Positions 33,434 to 45,759 of a stretch of DNA of 64,000 bases are shown in pieces. The DNA lies in NCBI GenBank assembly GCA_027943335.1, contig BSBK01002159.1, positions 1,101,501 to 1,165,500 of the forward strand. The letters are read 5' to 3'. Positions within the stretch are counted from its first letter, which is position 1. Each line of letters opens with the position of its first letter. The position numbers and the translations under genes are program-made. A model generated the notes under the pieces. That model saw only the letters and a list, made by a program, of their open reading frames with translations, made no database searches and had not been told where the DNA came from. This DNA comes from Chamaecyparis obtusa. Taxonomy: Eukaryota > Streptophyta > Pinopsida > Cupressales > Cupressaceae.

Positions 33434-36400
33434 TTGAGATTAATGCCAAAAATAGAAAGATGTACTTACAACTTATCAAAAATGTGCTTGTGGGTTTTCT
33501 GCAGTGATGCCAAGAAGTTTTCCCATTCGTCTTTCAAGTTGTCAAGAGCAATGTGCTCTGACCAACTTGTGCATGCATATCAAAACTATTTTCTAGCACA
33601 TAGATCTCAGGGGTGGAAACTAATGCTTTTTCCTTCTCTAAATGTATCTCCATGATTTTTAGATGTGGAAGCAGCTCAGCTTGCAGCTTGGTGACTTGGT
33701 CACTTATGTTATCTTCATGCTTCCTCCATTTTGATCTCAACTGCCTAAGTCTTGAATTTTTAATATATGCCCGTGAAAATAATTTGGCTCGGTTAGAGAA
33801 TAATTAGCACTGAAATTTATTTCTTCATCCAACTTCTTTATCTTTTCACTAACCTCGGCAGTGAATTGGTCAATAGTGCACAATTTTAAAAAAATTTAAA
33901 TAATTTTCTGAGTAATAGATTCTAGCTCGGTTATTACCTCAAATAACTTTAACCTTGTTTATTACCACTTCTTGGCTGATTCTTTCTACAAGTTTCAATT
34001 GTATTTTTTCTTTGACCCTTTCCTCTATTCTCTTTTCTACATCTATGTTCAGGGCATTTATGTGACTAGTTACAGAAGCAAGTTGATCAAGTATGGGAAT
34101 ACCCTCATTGACATTGATCTCAGGAACTACTTGTTGTAGGATATCTCTAACATCCTCTAGAATTTGTTTACTTTTTCTCTCCTTCTTTATCTTTTCTTGT
34201 GTAGCCTTGTGCACAATTCCCCATATTTTCTAAGTTCCTCAAGGTCTAAAGTTCTAGGGTCACATTCCGGTATCTCAATTATTTCATCCAGTGTAACTAG
34301 TCCTTTACTGTGTTTCTTTTTCTTCTTCTTCTCCGATGTTGCTGATTTGATAAATGGAACTAGAGCTTTAGTCTCCATGTTTGTCTTCTCGGGCTCAGTA
34401 GACACACTTTCCTCTTTAAGTTTCTTGATGACCAGTGTCTCAGTGGTTTATCCTTGGGCGTCGATGGTGGTGTTTTTTGTAGATTCTATCGGTTTACTTT
34501 CTTTTGATGCTTGTGACACTTCCTCTGTTTGCTTGGGCTGATGGGAAATATCCTGCTTTGTTGTTCCCTGTTCTATTGTCCCTTGTTCCTTTGTTGTATC
34601 TTTTTGTTTCTCAAGGTTTGAGCTTTTGGGTTCCTTCTGTGATATGATCTCAACAACTTGTACCAAAATCGATAAGTCACATGGTATCTTAGTTGTTGCT
34701 GCCTCGACAGGTGTAGTTTCTTCATTTGTATCTACAACAGTATTCACATCTTCATCATCCTTGATATCATCAGGATCTCCATTTGTGATGTCTTTAATAA
34801 GTACATCATTTTTCCCTGCTACTACCAATTTCTTGAGAGGATCCTTGTACTCTTCTCTATATCCTTCTGGATAAAAATCAATATCAATAGTAGTGTCTGG
34901 TACCTCGGTGTCATATAGATCAATCAATTTCTTAGTAGCCAGATCTACATCATTTGAGTGTATACCTTTACCTTTCCTTTTTTTTTTCTTCTTAGGTATG
35001 ACTACTAGTGCCAACTTGTTAGCTTTTGCTCGGGTAGTAAGAATTGTAGTTTAGAAGATTTGACTATTTTCATCAACATCCTTAAGTTTTCCTACCAGGA
35101 TGTTTAGTGCCCTACTTTTCACTAAAAATATCTTCAAATATTGTGTCATCAATTCTTCAATCTTGGGAACTGATAATGTAGGTATAGCCAATATTAGTGA
35201 ATTTTCCCTCATCTTTTTATCAGTGTATAAGGCATAAGTCCATCTTGCAGACACTTTCTCATACAAAGTCTTAGGTACATATTTTTCAAATTCAACTAGT
35301 ACCTTTTTAAACTTGATCATTATCTGTATGATGGCCTCTTCGATCTTTTGCTGATCCTTGGTAGACATATGTACATACCGACTCATCTTGGGGTTGCTAA
35401 GACCACCAGTTTCCTTTATTACCTCAGCTAATTCATCAACTGGTTGATTTTTATTTACAGCTACTTTAAATTTATCTTGGTCTTCCTCTTCATCTTCTTC
35501 ATCAATGTCATCCTTTGCCCTTATCAATTTTGTCCTCTTCTTTGGTAGCTCGGAGGTGGCTTGTGTACCTTTCTTTTTCTTTTGATATACCTTTGTAGGA
35601 GTGGGCCTAAAAATTTTCACAACTCCTTTCTTTAGAGGCGGAGAAGAAATTGTTGTATACCTTTTTCTTGCTCTTGTATGTACTTCTACTTGCTTCCTCT
35701 TCCCTGTGGCCTTGACTGCTATTAACTAAATTTCTTTATTTGACTCAGTTGCCTCCTCGTCATGCTCACTATTACCTATTAGTAATTGTTCCTTGGTTGC
35801 TACTTCAACCGAAATATCCTAAGATGCATTATCCTCTTCTGCATCATCTCTGAACTATTTTAGCAAAGTTTCCATCATTTTCTTAGACTTTTTAGTCACC
35901 TTGACTCCGACTAGATCCATTTTAATTCTTTGTTTAGCCTCTTCATAGATTCCAAACCTAGTTGCCAGTGGATCTTTGGGCTCGGCCATAAAAGTCTTTA
36001 TTGACCTAGAATCTTGATCAATATCATGTTCATAGCCCATTAGTGCCAACAAAACTATTCTCAGTTCAACTACCTTGATTAGAGTGGCGTCGGTGTCTTC
36101 TAAGAAACAAATATCATCCTTATATTCCTCAACTAATTGTCCTACTAGTATTCTACTTCTTTGATGTATTCGGTCCTTGAATTGCTCAAAATATACATCC
36201 ATAATGATAACAAAATCTTGTCCCAAACTTTAAATAAAATCATTTATTTGCAAAGTGACTGGTTAGTTAGTATTCCAATCAACATTATCAATTGAGGGGG
36301 AAAAGTTTTGCACATAGAAAAATATGCAAAGTAGTAGTGAACCAAACTTACATGTGTTAGACTTTGCCGACCTGATGGTTCTCATGTTCTCTTCTAACTA

Positions 36401-37097
36401 TTTCAATAAGAGCTCGGTGAGGTCCAATTGAAAACCTTTCTTCACCATCTTATATGCTATGTCCACAGCTCCACATGGCACATTGTTAGGTCTGCTAGAT
36501 TGAAATATTATGTATCCAATTTCATATATACTGAACCTAGTCTCAGGATCAACAATGGTGTTGATTCTCATGCCTCTACTGTCCCATTCGGCTCTGGTAT
36601 CTTTTTCAATCTTGGTTCTCAGTGCACTCCTCAGTGCTTTAGCCTTGTCGATTATGGGGTAACCAGTGACTGTGTATTATATCTTTGGTGATTTTAATCA
36701 GTTCATCCAACCATAATTTTCCTTCGTGCACACAACTCAATACGATCTTGATCCATTCATTCTTGAAATCCCTCAGGAAATACAAGGTGTTAACTAAACC
36801 TTTCACCTCCAAATGTGTGTGCTCATCCTTGATATTTTTGTCTACACTTAGCTCTTGGAAGGTGGATTGGAGCTCAAAATCACCTATCTCTCTAATTTTG
36901 TAGTGTATGTATGCACAGATGTCTTTGACCAACAAAACCTTAGGTGGTATGCTTGAAAATGCACCAGTTTTATCGATTTGAGAAGCAACCTCAGGATGTA
37001 GTTTATACTTCAGCTCATTATAGGTTGTAGACTTGATTAAATTAGCATTCTTTTCAGTTCCAGTCTTAGATTTCTCAAATTTTGATGAGGACGCCAT
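33434..37097 (-). pseudogene. large lysine-rich ORF relic of the SIRE-like element, unknown function
   Basis: Starts with a good ATG at 37097 (MASSSKFEKSKTG) and can be followed through open segments at 36639-37097, 35855-36226, 35051-35620, 34448-35014, 34187-34405 and 33939-34214 to about 33534, broken by stops and frameshifts; about 1100 codons originally. The N-terminal 150 residues look globular (EGKLWLDELIKITKDI). The middle is very basic and acidic by turns, with nuclear-localisation-like KKKKKRKGKG near 34990 and a KKKKKK run near 34318, plus Ser/Thr/Gln-rich stretches. The C-terminal part (33939-34214 and 33534-33740) is heptad-like coiled coil (KRIEERVKEKIQLKLVERI). It ends just before the polypurine tract, the place where SIRE-type elements carry an extra 'envelope-like' ORF, but its own TATA box argues for a gag-like or separate unit. 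I do not recognise a domain. Confidence 0.5.
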
Positions 37098-37295
37098 TGT
37101 TCTTCAAATTACGGCTTCGAGAGATAACAACGAAATAGCTTAGTGAGGATGAAACTTACTTCAATCTTGAGTTCTCAGCTTAGAAATCCTTTTGAATCCA
37201 TGCTTAACTTCTTTGGAAATCTTTCTACTTAGTTCTCACTCAAAATTGCTTGTTCTTTGTGTTCGCAATGTGAGAAAATGATTAAGTCCACTGTG

Positions 37296-37303
37296 TATTT
37301 ATA
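37296..37303 (-). promoter_or_regulatory. TATA box upstream of the lysine-rich ORF
   Basis: Minus-strand GCTATAAATACACAGTGG, about 200 nt before the ATG at 37097. Between them is a possible 5' UTR donor site GTAAGT near 37157. It suggests the ORF was expressed from its own promoter or from an LTR that has since decayed. Confidence 0.4.
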
Positions 37304-37309
37304 GCAAAT

Positions 37310-38399
37310 TTTCAAATTCCCGCTCAAACTTTAGCATTTTTTGATGACCTACAACTGATTGAATATCTTGATGAAATGAATGGACAAGTGAAAGACAATG
37401 ATTAGAGATCACTGAGCTACTAAAGTGATATGTAAGGCAATTAAATCAGTCAATGTATTGTCATTGATGTTAACTAGTTTTGACTGCACTTATCATGATA
37501 GTTACAAACATCTGAAGAAGAAAATGATAAAGGAATGAGATATCTACATGAAGATAAGATGGATGTGGAAGATATGGCTCAGGTATACATTGAGTAACTT
37601 AATGATGAGTCTATGGCATCATATTGTTGACTTGATTGTATTACATGAATTTTTTATTTATTGAAGATTAGAACTGAACAAGTTTATGTGGTCGGTAATT
37701 AAAGATTTTTGTATACACCGAGCTAGTGTAGTGTATACCGAGTAATAGTAATAAACAAGTTAGTTATCACCGACACATTCTGTATTGACCGAGTGAGAGA
37801 AACAAATAAAAATTATAATACCTGACTGAATTGATGAGTTGGCAGATTGCTTATGATTCCGAGGGAAAAGATAAAGTTTGTTATGATGATCTAACGACTG
37901 ACAAAATTCAAGATTGATCAAATGGAGAAGGATGAGTTATAGACACATTTTTCGAGGAAGCTTGAAGTGGCAAAAGGAACGATGGAGATTAAGAGGAAAA
38001 ATCTAACAGATGATAAGAAAATGGTTTATGAAGTCTATTTGAAGAGACATGAGATTCATTATTGAGTCTGGAGCTTATTTGACACTGCAGGAGAATTCGC
38101 ATGAAAGGACTATTTTCATGCACCACTTATCAAACTAGTTATAGATAGAATCGATCTGAACTGCAGGCATTATCGAGCGTCATGGTATTATTCACCTAGC
38201 TGAATGAGATAGAGGATATGAAGGATTGAATTGAATATTGATCAGAGGTGGTATTTTGAGCTTAGCATAGATCTGAAAATCTACAATCTAAGTTGTATTT
38301 GAATTAGATCACTAATGTATCAATTTAACCATTGTTAAAACAAAATATATTAACATAGTGGACTTAACAGTATTTTTTATTTCAATATGACATTCAATG
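37310..38399. other. degenerate region, probably part of a plus-strand LTR
   Basis: No protein frame. Repeated ACCGAG words (37734, 37766, 37796) link it to the SIRE-like LTR family. The start of the presumed plus-strand LTR (expected near 37.57 kb if it is as long as the left copy) could not be fixed. Confidence 0.35.
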
Positions 38400-38820
38400 A
38401 ATGTTGTTGGTTTTCTTGTTGACCCTATAGTGAATTCTGGTCAAGGAAGAATGGCCACACCTCATAGTGTGTTTTGTAACCTTTGATAGGGTTGGTTCCT
38501 AACCGAGCTCACTTCAAAAGAGTGAATTATTTTGGGTTACCGGTCCCACGTGGGTTTTCCCCTAACATGGTTTCCACGTTAAAAATCTGTGTCATGTTTA
38601 TTTGATGTGATTGGATTGTTATTTTACTTTACACATTTCATATTTAGTCTGATCGGTAAACACAATATTGAATTGACTGTCAATCGATAGATGAAGAGAA
38701 AGTTATTTTTGATAGCTTACCGAGTTGATAATTTGTTTGAAAAGTTTGAATATATACATCTGGGAGATTTAGGACTATAGGATATCTGGAACTAATTGAT
38801 TCACCCCCCCCTCTTAGTTA
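38400..38820 (+). repeat. SIRE-like LTR 3' end, plus orientation
   Basis: Shares AACATGGTTTCCACGTTAAA, then ATCTGTGTCATG, then AATTGATTCACCCCCCCC and a terminal CTATCA with the minus-strand LTR at 16324-17151, but in the opposite orientation. No primer-binding site follows; instead the TTCAAAACCA array starts immediately. Confidence 0.5.
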
Positions 38821-38821
38821 T

Positions 38822-39045
38822 CTATCACCCACCCAAACATTTCAAAACCTTATCAAAACATTCAAAACCATTTCATTTAGTCATTCCAAAATATTCAAAA
38901 CCATTTCAAAATCATTTTAAAATGTTTCAAAGCTTTTCAAAACCATGTCAAAACATTCAAAACATTCAAAACCATTTCAAAATTGTTTCAAAACCATGTC
39001 AAAAACTCAAAATTGTTTTAAAATATTGTCATAAACTTTTTAAAA
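38822..39045 (+). repeat. TTCAAAACCA-type array, copy B
   Basis: Collinear with 16108-16318 for about 210 bp, starting CACCCAAACATTTCAAAACC. It carries small indels relative to copy A (for example an extra TTTAG after ACCATTTCA). Confidence 0.75.
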
Positions 39046-42000
39046 TGTGGAATTTCAAGAAAACCTTGAAGTCTTGTTTCAAATTTAGGTTAAACTTTAC
39101 ATTTAGTCCTTGTATTTAGCCTTTATTTCATACATAAGTCCTCATAATTGCCTTGGTTATTTACCTTGTCTATTCCCTTAAGTCTTAGGTCATCTCATTT
39201 CAATATCATTATCCCTTGTAATAATTTCATGTTGCATCCTCATTCTTAATGCTTAGCATATCAAGTCCTCATTATAATTTTATTACCCTTGTCATATTGT
39301 CCTTTCATTAGAATCCTCATTTTGCACTTAGAACTTATCTAAACTTTGTAAAATCCCAAGAATTCAAGTCTTAGGGTTATACCTTATGTTATTTGAAAAG
39401 GATCTTTACCTTATTTCAAATTTGTCCTTTTGTCATTTTTATCATTAAGTCAATACCCAATCTTGTTAATGATGGGTTTGACTTGGTCTTTTGTCTTTTA
39501 ATTTTTCCTTTTGGTCTTTTAAAAGTTCTTGGTCCTACTCCAACTTCTTAAGGTCCCACCCTTAGGTTTGCATTTATAAGGTTTTTTAAAGTCCAAAAAC
39601 CCAAAAAAGATATTTTCATTTTCATACCCCTTGGTTTGCTTTATCATTCCTGAACTTCTATTTTCTAATTTTTAAAAATCCCCAAAAAATAGTTTGCGTT
39701 ATCATTCCTAAGTTGCATTCCAAAATTCCAAAACCCCCCAAAAATAGTTTGTATTTCATAAACCTTAGTTTTCATCCTTGCATAACCATCCTTTAATCGC
39801 ATTCCTTTCATTATCAAAGTACACTTTCAAAGTCCAAAACCAAAAATATAATTGCATGCTTGCATTGTCGTACCTAATTTACATTTTCAAAGTCCAAAGT
39901 CCAAACATAAGTTTGCATCCCTTAATATTGCATTTAAAAGCATGAACAAAATACAAAAACATAGTCATTTTTTTGCATATCCTAAATTGCATAATCATTC
40001 CAAAACCATCAAAATCCAAAAACAATGTCATTCCTTTGCATATCCTAAGTTGCATTGGTCATAATCATCCAAAACTTTCAAAAATCCAAAAGACAAGTTG
40101 CATTTTGCATTTAACCCTCATATCATTAAGTGAATTATCATTAGGAATCATAACTAAAACAAGATTCCAAGGTTTTACTAGACACAAAATCATAACATCA
40201 ACCCAATTTCATCAACAAGAACCCTTGATCAAAGTCCAAAACAAACATGATGACTTGGCATAATTGGTATCATAGAAAAGGTGACCCTCCAATTCAAAGT
40301 GCATCACCCCAACATCAACCTTTCTATTCTCATGGGACTATGTCATCACAATCAAACAATCAATTACATCAATCCCACTCATGCATGTCCCAAAATTTGG
40401 AAGAAAAATTGGCTCAAGAAGTGAAGATATTAGAATAGAAAGTATAAAACATAAAAAATAATAACACAACCCAAAATACTTTGATGTCCAAAATTAAACT
40501 TTGAGAATGTTGACATAAAATCTCTCATTTCAAAATCAAACATACCAAAGCTCATCTCAAAAATAAACAAGACAAACCAATTTCAAGTAACAAACATAGA
40601 TTTAAGTCAAATCCAATTCAACCAAATGCAAAGTTCACCATTCAATTGAATCCCAAGTCAAATCCAATTCAATCATGTCCAAGAGAGAACTTTGTTTAAT
40701 AAAGTCAGGAAAATTAGGCTCCATTTAGTAAAGTCCCAAAGCAATCATTGAACCAAGTCCCAAATTAAATCTCTCAAACAAAGCATGTCATAATTCAACT
40801 AGGGTCACCACCCAATTTTGAACCAATCTTCATTCCAATACAATCAAGTGATCCTCAAGAAATCATACAACCCCTTGTTCCAATCATGCAAACATTTCAA
40901 TCAATACCAAGTTCACAAATAATTTTCTTCCAATCACATCACATGTCAGTGAACACCCTCTTATCCTCAAATTCACCACTAAGGTTTTCTCAAACAAACA
41001 CAAGTTCAAACATACCATCTTTTGGACATAAATCAAGCATAATCAATGGGAAACCTACTATGGCACATGTTCAATCAAATAATGTCACACACCATGAAAA
41101 TATTTATATGGTATCACCAACAAGATCACCCAAGCATTAAAAATCTAAAGATCTCAAGAGTTTATTTTGAAAATTAGATTGTGTGTATGAAATTATTCAG
41201 GGGCATGATCAAAATAAATTACTTGTGTATAGTAATGGATCATTCAAAAATAATAACATGAATAACACACCCATCTCCTATCAAGAAATTTCCCTTTAAG
41301 AAGCACCCATGTCTCTCATCATTCCTTCATCCCCTAAAGCTTAACAAGAGAAATTTCATCCATATCCATCAAATGAAATGTCCAATAATGCAACCTTTCA
41401 TGTTTACCCCTAAGGGATATCCACAATAGAAATATAAGATAATTCATTCCTTGATACAAATACCCTCATTGATTTATAAATCCTAGATTCAATATCAACA
41501 TGCACTACATTTCCAAGCAATTCTACTCTAGAGAGTCTCATCTAAAGTTCATCTCCTTCATGTCAAAACATTGATTCCTTCACAAAATCCCCCATGCATA
41601 TTCCAATTAATGCCCCATGTCAAGGCGATGATTCAAAGCACAAAGAAAAAAGTCCTAAAATAAATTAAGATCAAGATCCCAACAATGACCAATTTCATCC
41701 AATTATTGACCAAGATCCTATTTTCCTTGAGCCTCATGATGATTCCATTATCAGCAACTCTCCTATATAAGATTTTTTCATTCTAAATTATCAAGATAGA
41801 AGTGTACTTCCAAGTCCCATTGACCTTTCACTTCCTAAGAAATATCACAACCTCTCTTCCATCCTTCTCAATGATTCCACTAGGAATAAAGATAAGAAAA
41901 CCTTTAAAATAGAGTCCAATGAACCTCTTTCAAGTCAAGATCAAAGTATCCCTTCACCTTCATATCCAACACAAGATCCCATCATCCCTCCAAATCCACA

Positions 42001-43449
42001 TCAAGATCCCTCCATCTCATTATTTCCTTGTCCTAATCCTCTATTTCCTCGACAAGACCCTATCCTACCAAATGATCATGTCACAACTCATATTCCATTG
42101 TAGGATCCTATTATTCCTCCTGAACCCCCTCATTATTTGATCACATTTCTAAAAGTTTTTCATGAACCATATACATGTCAAACACATTCCTCTACTTCCA
42201 TTCAATCTAGTCCATGTCATGATCCTATTGTTTCTTCCATATCACATTCACCTCAAAATGGACTTGTGTCTTGTAGAAAGTATTCTACTGGTTAAAGAAA
42301 ACATTATCAAGTCAAAGGGTTAGACCTATATGAACAAGGTATATTAAATCCCTTCCATGTCAAAGAAAATGTTAATAGTCACGGCCTCAGATACATATCT
42401 CATTCTCAAGACATTAGTATCCCCACAAAATTGAAATCCAAACATATACCTTCCCCTTCATCTCTTCCATCCATCTTAAGTCCATATATTTATCCATCCA
42501 CTAGCTCACAATCCACTTACCCTTTCCCACATGCAAGTGAGAAAAGGAACACATCTTGGAGAAACTTGAACCCATCCAAAAGGCCTCCATTTCATTCATA
42601 TCATGAATCCCATTTCTTTTCCAAGCAATTTGGATGAAAAACATAAAGTTCATAAGTGTAAAAATCCACATGAAATAAAAGATCAACATCTATAGTCTAA
42701 CTGATATGTAAAAATAAAGAAAAATATGATCCAAAAAGAAAAATAAATGTCCAAAAGGCCACAAAGGCCCATTGATAAAAAATAAAAGTTGAAATATGTA
42801 TGGGTTCCTAAATATCTTGTGGAAGCAATGTGTTTTGAGGACCCACGAAAGAATGAAAAATAAAAAACCATGTGGTTCCCAACAATCTCCTTGAAGCACC
42901 AAGTCCTAAAGAAAAATCAAATTTGGAATCCAAAATTTCTATCCCTCCATCTAAATTTCTCCTACCATCCAAATCCTTTTTGGGTCTTTATATCCCAAAA
43001 TCCTTATTCATTCCTCTATCAAATCTAAAATCCCATTTTCCTCTATCACTCCATCACTCCTCAAGGTGTGTGCTAATGTTTCTCTTTCCCACATATCCAT
43101 CCACTCAAAAGAAATTCTTCACACACTCCCTCCATTATCCAATACATATTTTCCATCCTTTCATCCAGCCTATCCAATTATTTGCCTAAACCCTTATCCT
43201 ATTTCATTCAATCATCCATTTCATATCCCTTTGTCATTACCTTACAATATCTTTGAACATACCATCAAAAGATATGATCCATTATTACATGTCCTTTAAG
43301 AGTATAATCAAAAGAGAAATATGCTTGATTCCTTCATCCATGTCATATCATGTATCTATTATCTTCCTAAAATATCCAAAAGTATTAAAAAAATAAAAAA
43401 AGTCAAAAAATATTTAAAAAAGTCAAAAGAATAAAAAAATTGTTGCCTT
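39046..43449 (+). other. G-poor relic, probably a non-autonomous Tat-like element
   Basis: About 4.4 kb with extreme strand asymmetry: many 60-base lines have 15-25 C but only 2-6 G on the plus strand. No reading frame longer than about 100 codons. A translated stretch near 40247 (MMTWHNWYHRKGDPP) and one near 42310 (GLDLYEQGILNP) look like decayed coding but match nothing I recognise. Relationship to Tat elements rests on the hairpin-like repeats at its 3' end. Confidence 0.4.
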
Positions 43450-43581
43450 GATGAAAACCTGGCAAACATGCATCTTGGAAACACAAAAAAAGGTAAAGAG
43501 AAATAATTCATCCAATCATGAAAACATAGAAAATAGGCACTTTGGGCAAGTACCATGATGAAAAATTGGCAAATTGGTGTC
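43450..43581 (+). repeat. decayed triple hairpin repeat of the G-poor relic
   Basis: Unit 1 at 43450-43474: GAUG, AAAA, CCUG-GCAAA-CAUG, CAUC, where the outer arms GAUG/CAUC pair perfectly though both differ from the Gypsy-1 arms. Weaker units at about 43517-43540 and 43557-43581 keep AUGAAAA followed by GAAA or GCAA. The number and order match the triple repeats in Gypsy-1 and Gypsy-2. Confidence 0.55.
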
Positions 43582-43817
43582 ATGTGTAATTTATGGACTT
43601 CTTATATTTCATACATGGGGATAGGTTTCATTGATATTTTCCTCTCATATCATACCATTTTTATTTCCTCAATTATCCCTTTGTTTGTCATATCCCTTAT
43701 CTTATCAACATCCATATTCCCCTTTTCCCAACTTTGATCTTAACAAGGCTGGGGATCTCCCTAGAAGCATCACATGTCCTATCCCCTTTATGTTGTGCAT
43801 GTCCCTTTGGTCCATAT

Positions 43818-44520
43818 TGTTGAATAGGCTAAATAAATGAGGGGGGTGAATAGTTATATTCAAATAATTTCCTTAATGTTTGTTAATCCGGTAAATACTT
43901 AAAGCAATAAAAAACTTATAATATATATGAACGTGAAAAGCACAAAATATCAACACCATGAACACTAGAATTTATGTGGAATCCCAAAATGGGAAAAAAA
44001 ATGGAGAAGCTAATTCTCATTAAATGAACACTGATTAAGGTAATTTTTACAAAGTTCACGTTGTCATTTTTCTCACTACTAGTTGGTTCACTGTTGATTA
44101 GGATAACTAACCAGAAATATAAAAGGCTAAATGTCGGTACGAATAGGCTCACTTCCAATACAAATATGCTTACAACTAGAATATAAGAAATAATAATTGA
44201 ATCCACTACTAAAGTCACTGTCACCAAAACTCAGCAACATATAAATAATATAATAGTCTGATACCAATTGCACCAACTCACATGTACATCAATACATAGA
44301 TCTTCCCCTGTTAGATTCACATTCACTTCACCTATTACTTACATACAACCATACATCAACAATTAAAATTATCACTCTCTTATACCATCTCATACCAACA
44401 ACAAGGTTGGTCTAATCCAATTTTAAATAGGTCACATTGAAGCATTCATGTGATGGTAAGGAATAAAATGTGGACCACCTCTCTCAATACAACATGCCTT
44501 ACACATAATAGCACACTACA
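43818..44520 (-). repeat. Copia-2 (SIRE-like) LTR, 3' portion, split by Gypsy-3
   Basis: On the minus strand it ends ACTATTCACCCCCCTC, then TTTAGCCTATTCAACA at 43818. The CTACA at 44516-44520 is the Gypsy-3 target duplication; the LTR resumes at 61745 and starts near 62034, giving about 990 bp. It is the 3' LTR of the minus-strand Copia element whose pol relic lies at 62374-63960. Confidence 0.6.
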
Positions 44521-44829
44521 TGGTACATTCAAGGATGGGGGGAACTCAAAGAGATCAGTGCAATCCTTGCAACACGAGTCACACATTGGAAACAATATAG
44601 AAAATAATTGAGAGAAATAAAAGATCATCCTTCTTATTATCAAATAATAAAGTACAATGGAACTGCTACATGCAGTCATCCATTCTAGGCATACAAGCCT
44701 ATTTTCATGAACCTTTTTGTTGGTTATCTTTTTATACTATGTATTCTAACCCAAGCTACCAATCTCTATTGGTTATCCCTTATTTTGTATTCTTTGTGAT
44801 ACCCTAAGGGATCAATTACAAGAGTTTAT
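44521..44829 (-). repeat. Gypsy-3 3' LTR, distal part
   Basis: Aligns with 60947-61257 (TGGTACATTCAAGG against TGGTGCAGTCAAGG at the border, then shared ACAATATAGAAAATAATTGA and TTCTAGGCATACAAG). It ends at the TTTAT duplicated by Gypsy-2. Confidence 0.88.
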
Positions 44830-45759
44830 TGTAGTCATCTAAAAATGGTCATCTAGACTATTAGCCCCTTTTGCTAAAATATCAATTGCTTATTCTTGAT
44901 CAAATCCTAGTTCTATCATTTATTCGATTATTTTCTATGGGTTAACCATTTTATCATAAATCTTTATTTATTTAAAAGGAATTTCCTCCCCTTTTATTAA
45001 ATAAAAAGCCCCCACTTTTCTTCTTATCCTAAGTTGCACAAATAAAGCATTATTCTTATTTTTTAAAAAGAACAAAAGCACTTTTTGTCTCATATGGACA
45101 CAAAAGTCAACTCTTATTTTCTCATTGGAGGATACTTGTGCACATGGATTGCTCCTCTTTGATGCTCCACTGTTGATTAAATCTTTTGCCTCTTAATCTC
45201 CATGGTCCATTCCTTCTCATTTCTTATAAAATGAGAGCTCTCTTCTTCATTCTAGATCCCCAACTTTTTATGCTAATGTTATGCTGTAGGTTTTCTAGGT
45301 CACTTTGGAGCTTTTGAAGATTTGGAGCATTTTTGGCTTTTTGCATCTACATGCTATCATACTTTCATTTCTTGCATTGTCATGACATTCATAGCTTCAT
45401 ATTAGCTTAGTTTCCTTTATGCTTTAGATTACTTCATCTAGCTTAACTAGGAGGCTTTGTAATACTTCTATCTTTCATGTTTATAGCTTAGCTTGCATTT
45501 TCATTTCTAGCATAGTTGCATTGCATTTGCATTTCTATTTGATTCTTGGGGATATTGGCATTCTTGCCCTTGTCTTCATTTGAATTTCCCATTGCATGGT
45601 TTACTAGCAAGGTTATTAGCTTAATAGCTCTAGCTGAGAGCACTTTTAAAACCCTTGCACTCCATGCCTAGGGAGCTCTAAATCGATTTCTCAAGGTTTC
45701 CAATCCATGGATTCTCTTGGAAGCAATGATTTAGAGAAGTGCACATCTTAGTGTGTACA
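44830..45759 (+). repeat. Gypsy-2 5' LTR
   Basis: Starts TGTAGTCATCTAAAAATGG and ends CTTAGTGTGTACA. Near-identical to 54620-55547. A TATA box (TATAAAAT, 45225-45232) is present. Confidence 0.95.

Noticed and set aside
34164..34874. Plus-strand frames (125 and 82 codons) rich in Ser, Phe and Val
   Set aside because: They are antisense shadows of the lysine-rich minus-strand relic.
16324..38820. A single 22-kb DNA transposon with terminal inverted repeats (GGGGTGAATCAA at both ends)
   Set aside because: The inverted ends are LTR ends of a Copia/SIRE-like family, with a primer-binding site or polypurine tract nearby, and no transposase is seen. Kept only as an unexplained arrangement.
42431..43299. 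Ser/Pro-rich plus-strand frames suggesting a secreted or cell-wall protein
   Set aside because: Product of the pyrimidine-rich, G-poor composition; frames overlap and have no start context or domain.
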